From: an uncultured Bdellovibrionales bacterium
GTDB lineage: Bacteria > Bdellovibrionota > Bdellovibrionia > Bdellovibrionales > UBA1609
NCBI GenBank assembly: GCA_937936325.1
Contig: CALGWV010000014.1
Location: forward strand, 1 to 33,870
Length of the DNA: 33,870 bases
Reading direction: 5' to 3'
Below are positions 1 to 9,630 of this stretch, piece after piece. Position numbers and translations under genes: made by a program. Positions within the stretch are counted from its first letter, which is position 1. Each line of letters starts with the position of its first letter. A model generated the notes under the pieces. The model saw only the letters and a program-made list of their open reading frames with translations. It had not been told where the DNA came from and ran no database searches.

Positions 1-425
1 AGATCGGTTAAGCTCAAGGAATTTTGAGGCTCAAGCCCAAGAGGCCATCATAAAAACTAAAATTTTAAACCTCTTCAAATGTCCGGCGGTTCTCTAGAAT
101 TTATGATATTAAGTTAGGAGGGCCTGTGTGCAACAACGCCGTTTGTTTTTAAATTTAAAATTGCAAGAGTAGTAGTCAAATGTGCTAAAAAAACTTGCGT
201 CTGTTTTAGAAAACGTCACCTGAGCAGCCGGGCTCGCTAGTTGATGTGAGTTCCTACTCATCTCAAATTTTTTTTCATTGTTTTCATCTACACAATTCAG
301 ATCTGTTATAAAAACAGACGAAGATGTACAGCTTAAATCACTAGCCATTCTAACCAGATCCACGGCCCTGGGTATAAAGCCCCTTTCAGAAATCAATCAA
401 TAATTTCAAAAAGAAGAGAGAGAGC
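1..425. other. Left-edge stretch with no supported gene
   Basis: No convincing gene is visible here. One plus-strand frame is open from the window edge to a TAG at 95-97 (31 codons) and could be the end of a gene starting outside, but an open stretch this short occurs by chance. The 95-residue minus ORF (109-396) starts with TTG, has no ribosome-binding site and does not resemble a known protein. The end of the minus-strand glt-like operon lies at 426. I see no clear hairpin-plus-T-run terminator after it, only a pyrimidine-rich CT run. Confidence 0.4.
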
Positions 426-1076
426 CTACAAAGCCTGAATGAGCTTAAGGTTTACCTCAGAGGTTTTTTTCTGCTTGTCCCACTTTTGCATTTCAGATTT
501 ATATATTTTTTGTTTTTTAGTCCAATCGTTGCCTTCATTTAAAAGTCTTTTCTTCGAGCTTTCGGCTTGATTCACCACTGAAGCGATATCTCTAGATTTT
601 TTTTGCCAAGATTTTGATCTTTGATCTGCTTCTGCAACAACTTTATTATAAGCCTTGATATTCATTTTTCTTTTTTGAATATTCAAGTAAACTTGCTTGA
701 GTTGACTCTTAAGAGATTCGGCTAGCTTTTCTTCTTGCTGCAGATAGGCCTCTTCTTCAGACGAGAATTTTTTGTACTCAGCCATGAGCTGATTGTACTT
801 TTGCTTGTTAGCCTCAATGATTTTCTTGTCTTTCAAAGCTAATCCTTGGACTTTTTCTAGATTCTCTAAAGACTTCTGAATAGTATTCAGGTTAGCCAGT
901 GTTGTTTTATAACTTTGCTCATACTGTCTTTTGTTTTTTTCAGAAACTGAAATATTACTTTTTACTTGCTGGATTTTATTTTGAATATTCACATTCGCTA
1001 AAGAGCTCTGTGAGTACAAAATCAAACACAGATTTGAAATACAAATGAGCTTATTGTAAATATTTGAATTTTTCAT
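426..1076 (-). CDS. Exported coiled-coil protein, last gene of the glt-like operon
   Basis: A 216-residue protein of unrecognised family. The first ~25 residues form a signal peptide (basic start, hydrophobic core, likely cleavage after SSLA). The rest is almost entirely Lys/Glu/Gln-rich helix with heptad-like spacing, so a periplasmic coiled coil is likely. The ORF track begins ten residues earlier, but the internal ATG at 1076 has a good Shine-Dalgarno (GAGG, six bases upstream) and starts directly at the signal peptide. The gene begins 14 bases after the end of the TPR gene upstream and is probably co-transcribed with the gliding-type envelope cluster. A structural or adaptor role for that machine is inferred from position only. 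The low-complexity helical composition makes homology-based naming unsafe. Confidence 0.75.
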   Translation of the reverse strand: MKNSNIYNKLICISNLCLILYSQSSLANVNIQNKIQQVKSNISVSEKNKRQYEQSYKTTLANLNTIQKSLENLEKVQGLALKDKKIIEANKQKYNQLMAEYKKFSSEEEAYLQQEEKLAESLKSQLKQVYLNIQKRKMNIKAYNKVVAEADQRSKSWQKKSRDIASVVNQAESSKKRLLNEGNDWTKKQKIYKSEMQKWDKQKKTSEVNLKLIQAL

Positions 1077-1090
1077 TTTTTCCTCGTTTC

Positions 1091-3286
1091 TTATTTCTTC
1101 GGACACAAATTGGGTATGTTTGATACAAATTTACCAATTTCATCTTGCCAATGCTCACCTTTGAAACTAAAACCATAACGATCTTCTCTCTCGGTCAAAC
1201 TGGCCGCACTTCTATCTTTTACTTTTCCACCTGCTACGCGGTAACGAATATTTTTTCCAGAATTTGCATAAATTTCGTACCTTAAAAGTTCGTTATTCGA
1301 TAAAACTTGATCAATTTCAACATCAATCTTTGCCAAACTTTTTATAAGTGATTTGTTGATCTGTTTTTTAAACTCTTCAGTAAGACTTTGAATCCTCCTG
1401 AGGGAGTTTCCATTATGTTTTTTGTAAGCGACAAGCCCTTTATCCATTGATGAAAGCCTATAGCTAGTCACGATCAGACCATCTTTTGCTTTTGATAAGG
1501 CTTGCTCAAGCTCTTTGGACTTTTTAAAATCTTTTTCTTGGTCGCTATTTAGAATCTGAGATCTTAATCCTGCAATATTTTTCTTGAGCAATACTTTTTG
1601 GTCTTTGAGGTATTTCCTTTTAGCAATAATTCCTCTAAGAAGACGATTATAACCAGATGACTCGTCAGAAATCCCGTTGAGTTTTTTTTGAATTTCAATA
1701 TATTCTCTAGATCGCCCCATTTCCTTAACGATTGAGACTGGTAAACCATCAATCACTTGCATCTTTGAATCTGGGTTCTGAATATATTTAAGCAAAGTGC
1801 TATACGCCCGGGAACTAGATATTTTTAGATAATTTTTTACAGACCGGCTCCATAAAGGATAGACTTTTTCTAAGTAATTTAGGGTGTCACTGGCATCTGC
1901 AAACTGACACATATTAATATAACCGATTGTTCTAATCGCATAAGTTTCTGGCTTATAGACATTACTAAAAAAAGGACCTTGTAAAGTAAACATATTTCCA
2001 ACAGCTTGAGGGTAAAGCCCACTTTTAATTTGAGCCCAACCTTTTTCTTTTAAGGCTTCAAACCAAGAAGGGTGATCATTATCTATTTTATCAAAATGGG
2101 CTATAGCTTGTTGGTACTTTCCCTGTTCAAAGTAAATTCGACCTCTCAACAAATTGAGAGTTCCTTTTTGAAGAGAGCTCATGCTTCCAAGCTTTGAGTC
2201 TAACCTCTTTAAGTTGGCCAGACTCGCACCTAAGCCCCCCAAGTGATGATGAACAATTGATGTGAGCATAACGGCATCAATGAAATAAGGGCTTTGGCTG
2301 GACACCTTTCTTGCTAAGGCCAGAGTTTCTTTAATCTTTCCTTGCTGAAAACGCCCCTTGGAGACTATATAGTTATACTGACTTCTTTGAAGAGGACTTA
2401 ACTTAAGATAAACGCTTTTAGGAGCAAAGCTTTTTGAAATTATTTTTTCATAACCAGGAGGAAAGTCATTTAAGAGTTTTTCAACAGCTTTATAGACATA
2501 AAATGCAGGAGCTTTTTCAATCACTTCAGCCAAGAAGGGAACACTTTCTGAAAATAATTTTTGATCATGCTGACAAGACCCCAGAAAATAATAGACTTCT
2601 GGTCGGTTATATTTTCTTTTAAGTAATGAATGGGCCAGAGGAACCACTTCATCACAGGCTTTTTTATTCTGAAATAAACCAGACAAGGTATAAAAGTCTC
2701 TTTCTTCATCACTCATAACTGAAACATTCTGAGCTAAGACTTTAAAATCAGGCTGAATAGAAAACTGCTGAGCTTTAACAAGAGCTTTGGGAGAGTATAA
2801 ACCTTGATTTTTGGTGTCAAATTTATAAAACTGAGTTTCCACTAGAGAAGCTGGTCTGCGAGAAGTAACATTGGCTTTATAAACAGGGGCGGTTTTTAAT
2901 TTTTGTGCTTGGATACTAATCGCCTCTATCGGGTGGGCAGAATAATTAAATTTTTGAACCCCAATTGATTTTTCTTTTTGGAAGAGTAATTCTGTGAGTT
3001 TGGGAAGAGGTTGGCCTGACTTTATACTCTTATACTGCAGAGGATAGCTAGGGATCTCCCTAATCTCTAAAGCATAAAGAGTTTTAACACAAAGCCCGGA
3101 TTCAAGAAAGAGGAACAAGGTCACTATCAGCAACTGAATTGGAATTATAAATTTATTTTGACCCATAAAAAAAGTCTTAAAACTAGGTTTTAAACTTTTT
3201 TTATAAAACAAAGTTTTTCGAAGCTCTCTTTTTAAAGGAAAGCTTTGAAATAGGTTAAAAAAAAGGTTAAGCATTATTTTTTTCAT
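1091..3286 (-). CDS. TPR and coiled-coil envelope protein (GltC-like candidate)
   Basis: A 731-residue protein with a hydrophobic segment at residues ~46-66 preceded by a basic stretch, so it is exported or membrane-anchored. Residues ~190-490 contain helix-turn-helix repeats typical of TPRs, for example the 'YYFLGSCQ' and 'LRGRIYFEQGKYQQAIAHF' type units. Residues ~545-690 are Lys/Glu-rich and probably coiled coil. The ATG at 3286 overlaps the upstream stop as ATGA, which suggests translational coupling. An alternative ATG at 3166 would put the hydrophobic segment at the very N-terminus as an ordinary signal peptide; neither has a strong Shine-Dalgarno. Its place after an outer-membrane barrel in an Agl/Glt-type operon, and its size, fit the periplasmic TPR protein GltC of the myxobacterial machine. 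That paralogue assignment is inferred. Confidence 0.8.
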   Translation of the reverse strand: MKKIMLNLFFNLFQSFPLKRELRKTLFYKKSLKPSFKTFFMGQNKFIIPIQLLIVTLFLFLESGLCVKTLYALEIREIPSYPLQYKSIKSGQPLPKLTELLFQKEKSIGVQKFNYSAHPIEAISIQAQKLKTAPVYKANVTSRRPASLVETQFYKFDTKNQGLYSPKALVKAQQFSIQPDFKVLAQNVSVMSDEERDFYTLSGLFQNKKACDEVVPLAHSLLKRKYNRPEVYYFLGSCQHDQKLFSESVPFLAEVIEKAPAFYVYKAVEKLLNDFPPGYEKIISKSFAPKSVYLKLSPLQRSQYNYIVSKGRFQQGKIKETLALARKVSSQSPYFIDAVMLTSIVHHHLGGLGASLANLKRLDSKLGSMSSLQKGTLNLLRGRIYFEQGKYQQAIAHFDKIDNDHPSWFEALKEKGWAQIKSGLYPQAVGNMFTLQGPFFSNVYKPETYAIRTIGYINMCQFADASDTLNYLEKVYPLWSRSVKNYLKISSSRAYSTLLKYIQNPDSKMQVIDGLPVSIVKEMGRSREYIEIQKKLNGISDESSGYNRLLRGIIAKRKYLKDQKVLLKKNIAGLRSQILNSDQEKDFKKSKELEQALSKAKDGLIVTSYRLSSMDKGLVAYKKHNGNSLRRIQSLTEEFKKQINKSLIKSLAKIDVEIDQVLSNNELLRYEIYANSGKNIRYRVAGGKVKDRSAASLTEREDRYGFSFKGEHWQDEIGKFVSNIPNLCPKK

Positions 3287-4026
3287 GGAAAATAAAAAGT
3301 CCCACCAATACTTATTGAGCTATTTGAAACTAGCTTGGAATCATCAATCAACTGGCCTTCTGTTGCAGACGGATTAATCGTCGTCGCGAAAGATCTCACC
3401 TCTTGAAAATGATATCTAGTTTTCCAATCCACTCTTATTGAAAAACTTCTCGAAAGATAGAAGTTCTGAGAAATATCAAAACCAGCAGCTACAGTACCCT
3501 TACTAACAGGAGATAATTTTTCAAACTGTTGTTCATAAGTTGTATAACCAACCCCAAGGCCAAGTGACATATCAAAATATATAATACTAGATTTCAAAAA
3601 ACTCATTTTGGCATAGAATGGAACCCACCTACCGTATAACCCAATAAATCTTTTGTTTTTTCCGTGGTTGGCGGCTGCCCCTGAAGAAATACCAGCCAAT
3701 GCTTTTACCGTTTCATTATCCTCTAAAAAAGCTTCTGTATATTGCAATTCTAAACCCAGTCGCTCATTAAAATAATAAGCTAAACCTGCATCCAGGGTAT
3801 ATCCTTCACTCCATGGTTCCAGCAATGCTATACCACCTTGTAAAGATAGCCCCAGCTTTCCAGATTTGCTGTATCTTCTTTTTTGAATCACGGAAAACTT
3901 TTTATCTTTTGGTGTCCAATATCTTTTTTCTAATTTTTTGACATCTACTTTTTTTGTTCTAGCTTGGGCCTGATGCCCTATAAAAGTTAAACTCAATATA
4001 ACAAGCCCAATGTTAATTTTCTTCAT
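3283..4026 (-). CDS. Outer-membrane beta-barrel protein of the glt-like cluster (GltA/GltB-like)
   Basis: A 247-residue protein with a clear signal peptide (M-K-K start, hydrophobic core, AQA cleavage site). The mature part alternates polar and hydrophobic residues in strands, with tyrosine and phenylalanine girdles, and ends in an aromatic strand (GGTFYFP). This is the pattern of the outer-membrane beta-barrel proteins next to FHA/TonB-like and TPR proteins in myxobacterial and Bdellovibrio gliding clusters. The ORF track starts nine codons upstream. The ATG at 4026 is preferred because AAGGAG lies seven bases before it and it opens the signal peptide. The stop overlaps the next gene's ATG by four bases. 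It probably forms the outer-membrane part of the machine; whether it is closer to GltA or GltB cannot be told by eye. Confidence 0.82.
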   Translation of the reverse strand: MKKINIGLVILSLTFIGHQAQARTKKVDVKKLEKRYWTPKDKKFSVIQKRRYSKSGKLGLSLQGGIALLEPWSEGYTLDAGLAYYFNERLGLELQYTEAFLEDNETVKALAGISSGAAANHGKNKRFIGLYGRWVPFYAKMSFLKSSIIYFDMSLGLGVGYTTYEQQFEKLSPVSKGTVAAGFDISQNFYLSRSFSIRVDWKTRYHFQEVRSFATTINPSATEGQLIDDSKLVSNSSISIGGTFYFP

Positions 4027-4058
4027 GCTTATGCTCCTTGTAATAATTCTCATTCTTC

Positions 4059-5666
4059 TTACTTATTTGATTTAAAATAAAATGGATAGACAACAGCCAC
4101 TTCAGTCCCACCCTCTGGTTTTGGAAACTGCCATCTTTTGACTCGTCTTAGTATGCATCCCTCAACACTACTGTTATTTAAAGTGGACCCCTTAATAGCT
4201 TGAGCTATCACACTTCCTGATGCTCCAATTTTAAAATCCAAATTGACCTTTCCATACAAATTAGGGTTGGCGGCAAGCTGTCTTTCATAGCAGTATTTAA
4301 TAGCCCCCGAGTTTCTTTTTACAATTTTGGCAATCACAGCGGGATCAAGCCCCCCTTTCACGATGGTCTCTTCTTCAATGGTATCAACTATGGCCCCAGT
4401 TCCAATTCCCTTGGCTGAAAGCCCCCCCAATCGTCCAGGAAGCTTTCCCCCTCCTCCAACTCCTTGGGTTCCAACACCAGACACTTTAAAAGATCCAGCT
4501 GTATTACCTCCACCTGAACCACCGGCTTTACCACCTGACTTCAAGAGTTTACCTACAGAGGCCACGGCTCTACCGCTTCCTTTCTGATCCGCAGTCACAC
4601 CACGACTACGTATAATATTTGCATTGGCTGCAGCTCTTTTTGAAACCTTTCCGACCAGTTGGCTTAGAGCTCCTGACTTAAATGCCGTCACCACTCGACT
4701 TTTGTCACCTGCACCAGGATAAGATTTAACAGCCTGAGGTTTGATACTCCCTACTTTCCGCGTGGAAGCTTGAGTTCCTTTCTGAGGGCTAGACTTTTTT
4801 TGCGCCACTGTTTTTTTAGCTGCTAAATTTGCTTTTTTGGGTTCAACTTTAGGTTTTGTTTTTTTAATATCCTTTGATATTTTCTGGGCTTTTTCCTTAG
4901 TTTTCTTTATAAAATTTTCATCTAAAATAATCTGAGTGTATTTATTACGCTCAAACTTGGCCACATTGGATTTAAGTATAAAAGTGGGCAATACCCACAA
5001 GCTAAAAATCAGAAAGGCAAAAATAGCAGAAGTAACTCCAAACGGACCTCTCATCTCCTTATTGAAAATATCTGCAAATAGATTTTGTTTTTCTTGATGA
5101 AACGGAACCAACACTCTTCTTTTCTTGACTAAAATGTCACCTACCTGTGACTCTGCCCAATCTTCACTCTCAGCAGGTGTAATATTCACCCACTGTGAAC
5201 CATATTTAAACTTGTGTGATTTTTGACTATCAATCACTCTGGACTCAATAAGGGTCTCATTTTTAAATACGGCAAACTGAGTGAATGATTTTTTAGACTC
5301 TGCCTTAAAGTTATAGTTATTATTTTGTTCAAAGATTCCGTAATGATCCAGCTCAACAAGATTACAACTGAGCTTTTCTTGACCTATATGTATAACATCA
5401 GAATTACTAATAGACTTCTCAAGAAAAGACTCCCCATTGACCCAAACTCCATTTTTAGAAGAAAAATCAACTATAGCCCACCCCAAGTCCTCACGATATT
5501 CTATTCCTGCGTGGATAGGTTCGATGTCTTTGTCTAAAACCATAAAATCAGCAAACTGAGATGAGCCAATTGTGTAAATTTTATTTATATTTTTAACCAC
5601 ATAATTATTCTTCACACCATCTTGATCTGCATGTGAAATTAAAATATGCTTTTTATTTTTTTCCAT
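4059..5666 (-). CDS. FHA domain - TM - AgmX/PglI-type TonB-like protein (GltG-like)
   Basis: A 535-residue inner-membrane protein with a modular build. An N-terminal FHA fold (residues ~25-100) is in the cytoplasm. A single transmembrane helix follows at ~212-232. A Lys/Ala/Pro-rich and then Gly-rich periplasmic linker (~240-430) leads to a C-terminal AgmX/PglI-type TonB-like domain (~440-535) with the family hallmark 'IKYCYERQL', a glycine-bounded strand and the WQFPKPEGG segment. This is the architecture of GltG/PglI, which links the inner-membrane motor to periplasmic and outer-membrane parts. The FHA domain keeps the KNG turn but lacks the usual Arg of the GR motif (GSS here) and the Ser of SxxH (EPIH here), so phosphothreonine binding is doubtful. 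The start has a GGGAAAAG Shine-Dalgarno. Confidence 0.88.
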   Translation of the reverse strand: MEKNKKHILISHADQDGVKNNYVVKNINKIYTIGSSQFADFMVLDKDIEPIHAGIEYREDLGWAIVDFSSKNGVWVNGESFLEKSISNSDVIHIGQEKLSCNLVELDHYGIFEQNNNYNFKAESKKSFTQFAVFKNETLIESRVIDSQKSHKFKYGSQWVNITPAESEDWAESQVGDILVKKRRVLVPFHQEKQNLFADIFNKEMRGPFGVTSAIFAFLIFSLWVLPTFILKSNVAKFERNKYTQIILDENFIKKTKEKAQKISKDIKKTKPKVEPKKANLAAKKTVAQKKSSPQKGTQASTRKVGSIKPQAVKSYPGAGDKSRVVTAFKSGALSQLVGKVSKRAAANANIIRSRGVTADQKGSGRAVASVGKLLKSGGKAGGSGGGNTAGSFKVSGVGTQGVGGGGKLPGRLGGLSAKGIGTGAIVDTIEEETIVKGGLDPAVIAKIVKRNSGAIKYCYERQLAANPNLYGKVNLDFKIGASGSVIAQAIKGSTLNNSSVEGCILRRVKRWQFPKPEGGTEVAVVYPFYFKSNK

Positions 5667-5673
5667 CTTTTCC

Positions 5674-5931
5674 CTACTGTAATAAATAAATCATTTCAGA
5701 AATTTCACTTTTCAACGAATTCTTAACTTTATAAAGAGGGACAAAGTCCACACCACTTTTTTGAAGCAAATACTGTCCATCAGGGGACCTTGCTTCACCT
5801 TCTAAGTCTAAACCATCAAAACTGATATTTTGCTTGTCTCTGTATTTTACTACTTTCTTTTTTATCACTTTTGCTGACACCGTATTAAGAGCTAAAAAAG
5901 AAATTAAAATGATAAACACTATACTCTTCAT
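5674..5931 (-). CDS. Small exported protein between the large TPR and FHA genes (GltF position)
   Basis: An 85-residue protein with an N-terminal signal peptide (MKSIVFIILISFLALNTVSA) and a short mature part containing an 'FDGLDLEGEARSPDGQYLLQ' stretch. I recall similar short conserved proteins in gliding-type clusters, but this should be treated as recollection. The ORF track starts 20 codons earlier inside the upstream gene; the ATG at 5931 is preceded by AGGAG and begins the signal peptide. Only one base separates it from the stop of the 1231-residue TPR gene, and it ends seven bases before the FHA-protein start, so it is firmly inside the operon. Its position corresponds to GltF in the myxobacterial order, but no functional residue is recognisable. 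Confidence 0.78.
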   Translation of the reverse strand: MKSIVFIILISFLALNTVSAKVIKKKVVKYRDKQNISFDGLDLEGEARSPDGQYLLQKSGVDFVPLYKVKNSLKSEISEMIYLLQ

Positions 5932-5932
5932 A

Positions 5933-8900
5933 TTAAGCTCCTCTTTTTTTAACGACTTTCTTCTTAGGCGATAATCTTTTTTGAATTTCAACCAGACGCT
6001 CTTGAATATTTTTTGAATTCACACCCACACTTGCAAGGCCTCTTTTAGATCTTGATTTTGTATAGTAAGACAAATACCGGTAGGCTTCTTTATCATTTTT
6101 TAGTTTAAACTCATAAATATTAGCTATTCTAAGAGCAATATCAGATCTTGATTTTCCAACATTAAAACTTTTCACAAAGTACGAAATTGAAGGTTTATAA
6201 TTATTTTGTTGAGCCAGCGATTCAGCTAGCCCAAGGTTTAACTCTAGACTGTTAGGTTTTTTACGAAGAAGCCTTCTGTAAATTTTTTCTGACATTTTAT
6301 AATCAAGGTCATTGAAATATAACTTGGCCATTTGTAAGTTGGCTTCATAAAAAGTGGGATAATATTTAAGCGCAAGCTCCAAGTCTTTAAAAGATTCTGA
6401 ATCAAGGCCCATTATTTTTTTAAGTCTATGGCTTTGATAGAACAAGAATGGATTTTTTTGCCCACCCGCTTTTAATTTAGCTTGTTCTACAAACCAAAAT
6501 GCTTTTTCCAGTTGGCCAGCTTCCCCGTAGGCAATAGAGTTGAGGTAAAACCCCCAAGGACTATCTGGATACTTGTCCAAAGTTTTTCGAGCCCATTGAG
6601 TCATTACAGTCCAATTTTTTTCCTTAGCGCAGGCTCGCCAATAGCTCATTGATTCCACTAAAGACATTTTTTGGGTAGAAGCTAAACTGCATTTTTTACT
6701 TGTTTTCCAGTTATTGTAAACAGACGCAGAAACCATAGACTTGGAAGGTAAAACTAGAATGTCTTGATACTTAGGCATACGAACAGCCTCCGTCTTTACG
6801 CCATTCACTTTATTTAACTGAGTACGGATAGAGCCGAGCACTCCATTTCGAATTTGACTCTTTTTAGCCAAAGATTCAGCTTGCTCCAAGCTTTCAGCTG
6901 CTTTCTCCTCAAAGGCGATAATAATTTCTTCTATTTGAGCTTTAAAGCTCTCAGATTCTTCGCCGCTGAGCGAGGAGTCTGGCTTAAGAGCCTCTAAATC
7001 TTTCACATAGCCATCATAAGCTTGTCCCAAATAATTTAGAGCTCTAATAGCATCCTCGGTCTCTAACTTTTGAGCAGCTCCTTGCAAATAGCCTTGAGCT
7101 TGATCTAGGGTTTCAGTTTTCTTCTCAATATCACTGACAACAACATTAATTTGATTTCTTAATTTTAAACCCTTCAACCTTCTTAAGGCCTCTCTTCCTA
7201 GGACCATCTGTGATGCACCAGAAGTTTGATCTCCAGAAGTCTGTATAGACCTTAAGGCTTGCGGAAGAAGATCATTTTGTTCGTAAAGTTGAGTCAGCTT
7301 TTGAGACGCTATCGCTCTTAGGGCTGAACTGGAATTCGCTAAAGAGTTCAATTCCTGAGCGGAAAAACTTTCTTTATTATGGCGATCTACAAGAGCAAAG
7401 AAGCTAGAACCAGCACTTTTTTGAAGTGTTTTCGATATCCCAGGAGAACTTAAAATGGATTTAAAATATTTCAAAGAGGCTTGAGGTGACTGTGAAACAG
7501 CTAAGTAGTCACCATAGACAGACTTCCAAATATCTTGATTTTTTTTATCTTTAGTTGCTAGACCCTTAACTGACATTGCAGCTTTATCTATATACGCTAA
7601 ACTCTCAAACAGAGTTGCAGATTTTTTTAAAGCATCCAAAGATTTTTCATGGTTTGGAAATTTTTGAGAAAAATCATAATAGCTCTCTGCTGCTTTGAGA
7701 ACTTGATTCATTTTAAAAAAAAGATCAATGCGGTTCCAAGCTGCTTCATCAGCAAGCTCAGATTTAGGATAACTCATATAGAAGTTATTATATCTTTGTA
7801 GGGCCAATTTAAAGTTCTTAAGGTCTACGTATTTTTGTGTTTCAGCAAAATAGGATTCTTCAAAAATTTTATTTAAGCTAGCCACTCTAACAGGGTCTTT
7901 AGTGTACTTTTTAAATTCTTGAGCCCTAAGCTGTAAATTTTTAAAGTCTTTTTTAAGATTCAGAATATCCAAAAACAAATCTTGAGATTTAACTCCTTTT
8001 TCTCTTTTAGAGTACTTCTTACCTAATGCTAAGAATTCCGTTACAGAGGCGTCATACCTCTTTTTTTTATAGTCAATCAAGGCAACTTTAAAACGGACAT
8101 CCAATACATTTTCTTCATTTGGAAAACGCTGAACATACTTAGAAATTAAGCTTTTTAAATTCAAAAATGTTTTTTTATTCCAAACTTCACCGGTTGCTTT
8201 CTCTAAGCTTACAATGGCGGAATAGGCTGAACTCTTAGCAACCTCAACATCTTGAATAGTTGCAGCTGTTTTCTCATACTCTCGAGAGGCTTCAAAATAT
8301 TTCTTCAGGTTAAAAAGAAGCTCTGAAAATGTATATCTCGAGATACTGTTTTCAACATTCGGCGCGACTTCTCTGAGGTGAATCCGATAGGCTTTCTCAG
8401 AAAACTGAGCCACATTTAAGTCTTTGCTCTGTGACTTCTTCCAAATTCTCAGCCAAGCCTTACCAAGGCTCAAAGAAGTCACCCTTACAGAAGACAAGCA
8501 ATCTTTAACCTCAGGGTCTTTAAATGAACTCTTATATTTCAATACCTGTCGACAAGTTTGATCAAAAAATACAAGTTGTTCTGACGAGGTTTTATACTTT
8601 TCTTGTTCATTTAAATTTATAGCTAATTTCTTATGAAAGAAGGGACGACGAATACTTTTCTTTTCATACTGTATCAATTGACTTAAAACACTGGCTTCAC
8701 TTTTATACTTTGCGAGTCCGGCATATATATTTGCTAAACGCTCGAGTGGACCCACAGGAGATAGATTTTTAGATATTCCTTTAAAGTACACATAAGACTT
8801 CTCCGGCTTTCGTTGCTCATGATAGAACAAAGCCATATCTTTGAGCGCCTCTTTACGAAGATCTAATTTTGAATCTAAGTTCATTCTTTGCACATAATGC

Positions 8901-9628
8901 CCAAACTGAATCACACTTTCCATTGTCTTCATGGATTTTTCAGTTCTTTTCAAATTAAATTCAGTCCAAGAGAGTTTATACAAACCATAGGGGTACACTC
9001 TAGACTTTTTAAAAGCTTTTATTTTTTCATAGTACCCAATAGCATTTTTAAAATTTCTTTTATCGAAATTAATTTCGCCGATGGCTAGAAGTGTATCTGG
9101 AAAAAGTTTAGACTTTCTCAATACAGGAGATTTTAGAATTTTTAATAAATCCTTTTCTGCAGATTCAGCTTGGTCAATTTGCAATTTAGCGTATGCTTTG
9201 TTGAAAATGACAGAGTCCAGTTGCTCGAATTTTGGAAACTTCTCTTCTATATAGGCATAAATCTTTATTGCTTTTTCAATGAATTTTTTTGTACTCAAAG
9301 ATTTTACACGTTGAGGTAAAAACTGTATAGCTTCTTGATCTTGTTTTACAAATTCAAAAAATTGAGTGGATTTTGTACGTCTCATGTAGAGCTCTGCCAA
9401 CCTAAACTGTAAGCTAGCTTCTGTACTTGTATTCTTATACTTCTGAATCAGTTTACTTACCTGACTGATTGCCTGAGCTTCTGATGTCCCCACTAAAAGC
9501 TCAGAGTTGATCGTATTAATATCACCTTGAGCCGTATTCGCATTTTTACTCTTTAAATCTTGTATGACATCTTTCGCTGAGGCTGTGCCATAGGCAAAAA
9601 GAATAAAGATGAGAATAAGTTTATTCAT
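5933..9628 (-). CDS. Large periplasmic TPR protein (GltD/AgmU-like)
   Basis: A 1231-residue protein with a cleavable signal peptide (MNKLILIFILFAYGTASA) followed by near-continuous helical repeats. Many units have the TPR pattern with small residues at helix-packing positions, including 'LYKLSWTEFNLKRTEKSM' in the N-terminal half and 'LGLAESLAQQNNYKPSISYF' near the C-terminus. A Glu/Leu-rich stretch near residues 830-920 probably forms coiled coil. The tail is strongly basic (KKKVVKKRGA). Size, location directly after the motor genes and repeat content match GltD/AgmU, the large periplasmic TPR protein of the myxobacterial gliding complex, which acts as a scaffold. The ATG follows a weak GGGG Shine-Dalgarno, two bases after the preceding stop codon. 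Confidence 0.85.
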   Translation of the reverse strand: MNKLILIFILFAYGTASAKDVIQDLKSKNANTAQGDINTINSELLVGTSEAQAISQVSKLIQKYKNTSTEASLQFRLAELYMRRTKSTQFFEFVKQDQEAIQFLPQRVKSLSTKKFIEKAIKIYAYIEEKFPKFEQLDSVIFNKAYAKLQIDQAESAEKDLLKILKSPVLRKSKLFPDTLLAIGEINFDKRNFKNAIGYYEKIKAFKKSRVYPYGLYKLSWTEFNLKRTEKSMKTMESVIQFGHYVQRMNLDSKLDLRKEALKDMALFYHEQRKPEKSYVYFKGISKNLSPVGPLERLANIYAGLAKYKSEASVLSQLIQYEKKSIRRPFFHKKLAINLNEQEKYKTSSEQLVFFDQTCRQVLKYKSSFKDPEVKDCLSSVRVTSLSLGKAWLRIWKKSQSKDLNVAQFSEKAYRIHLREVAPNVENSISRYTFSELLFNLKKYFEASREYEKTAATIQDVEVAKSSAYSAIVSLEKATGEVWNKKTFLNLKSLISKYVQRFPNEENVLDVRFKVALIDYKKKRYDASVTEFLALGKKYSKREKGVKSQDLFLDILNLKKDFKNLQLRAQEFKKYTKDPVRVASLNKIFEESYFAETQKYVDLKNFKLALQRYNNFYMSYPKSELADEAAWNRIDLFFKMNQVLKAAESYYDFSQKFPNHEKSLDALKKSATLFESLAYIDKAAMSVKGLATKDKKNQDIWKSVYGDYLAVSQSPQASLKYFKSILSSPGISKTLQKSAGSSFFALVDRHNKESFSAQELNSLANSSSALRAIASQKLTQLYEQNDLLPQALRSIQTSGDQTSGASQMVLGREALRRLKGLKLRNQINVVVSDIEKKTETLDQAQGYLQGAAQKLETEDAIRALNYLGQAYDGYVKDLEALKPDSSLSGEESESFKAQIEEIIIAFEEKAAESLEQAESLAKKSQIRNGVLGSIRTQLNKVNGVKTEAVRMPKYQDILVLPSKSMVSASVYNNWKTSKKCSLASTQKMSLVESMSYWRACAKEKNWTVMTQWARKTLDKYPDSPWGFYLNSIAYGEAGQLEKAFWFVEQAKLKAGGQKNPFLFYQSHRLKKIMGLDSESFKDLELALKYYPTFYEANLQMAKLYFNDLDYKMSEKIYRRLLRKKPNSLELNLGLAESLAQQNNYKPSISYFVKSFNVGKSRSDIALRIANIYEFKLKNDKEAYRYLSYYTKSRSKRGLASVGVNSKNIQERLVEIQKRLSPKKKVVKKRGA

Positions 9629-9630
9629 TT

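Noticed and set aside
2-97. Plus-strand frame open from the window edge to a TAG
   Set aside because: Only 31 codons and no recognisable C-terminal motif; could be a gene end but cannot be supported.
109-396. 95-residue minus-strand ORF
   Set aside because: TTG start, no Shine-Dalgarno, no recognisable domain or signal peptide; looks like a chance open frame.
4327-4587. Pro-rich 86-residue plus ORF
   Set aside because: Antisense shadow of the Gly-rich linker of the FHA/TonB-like gene.
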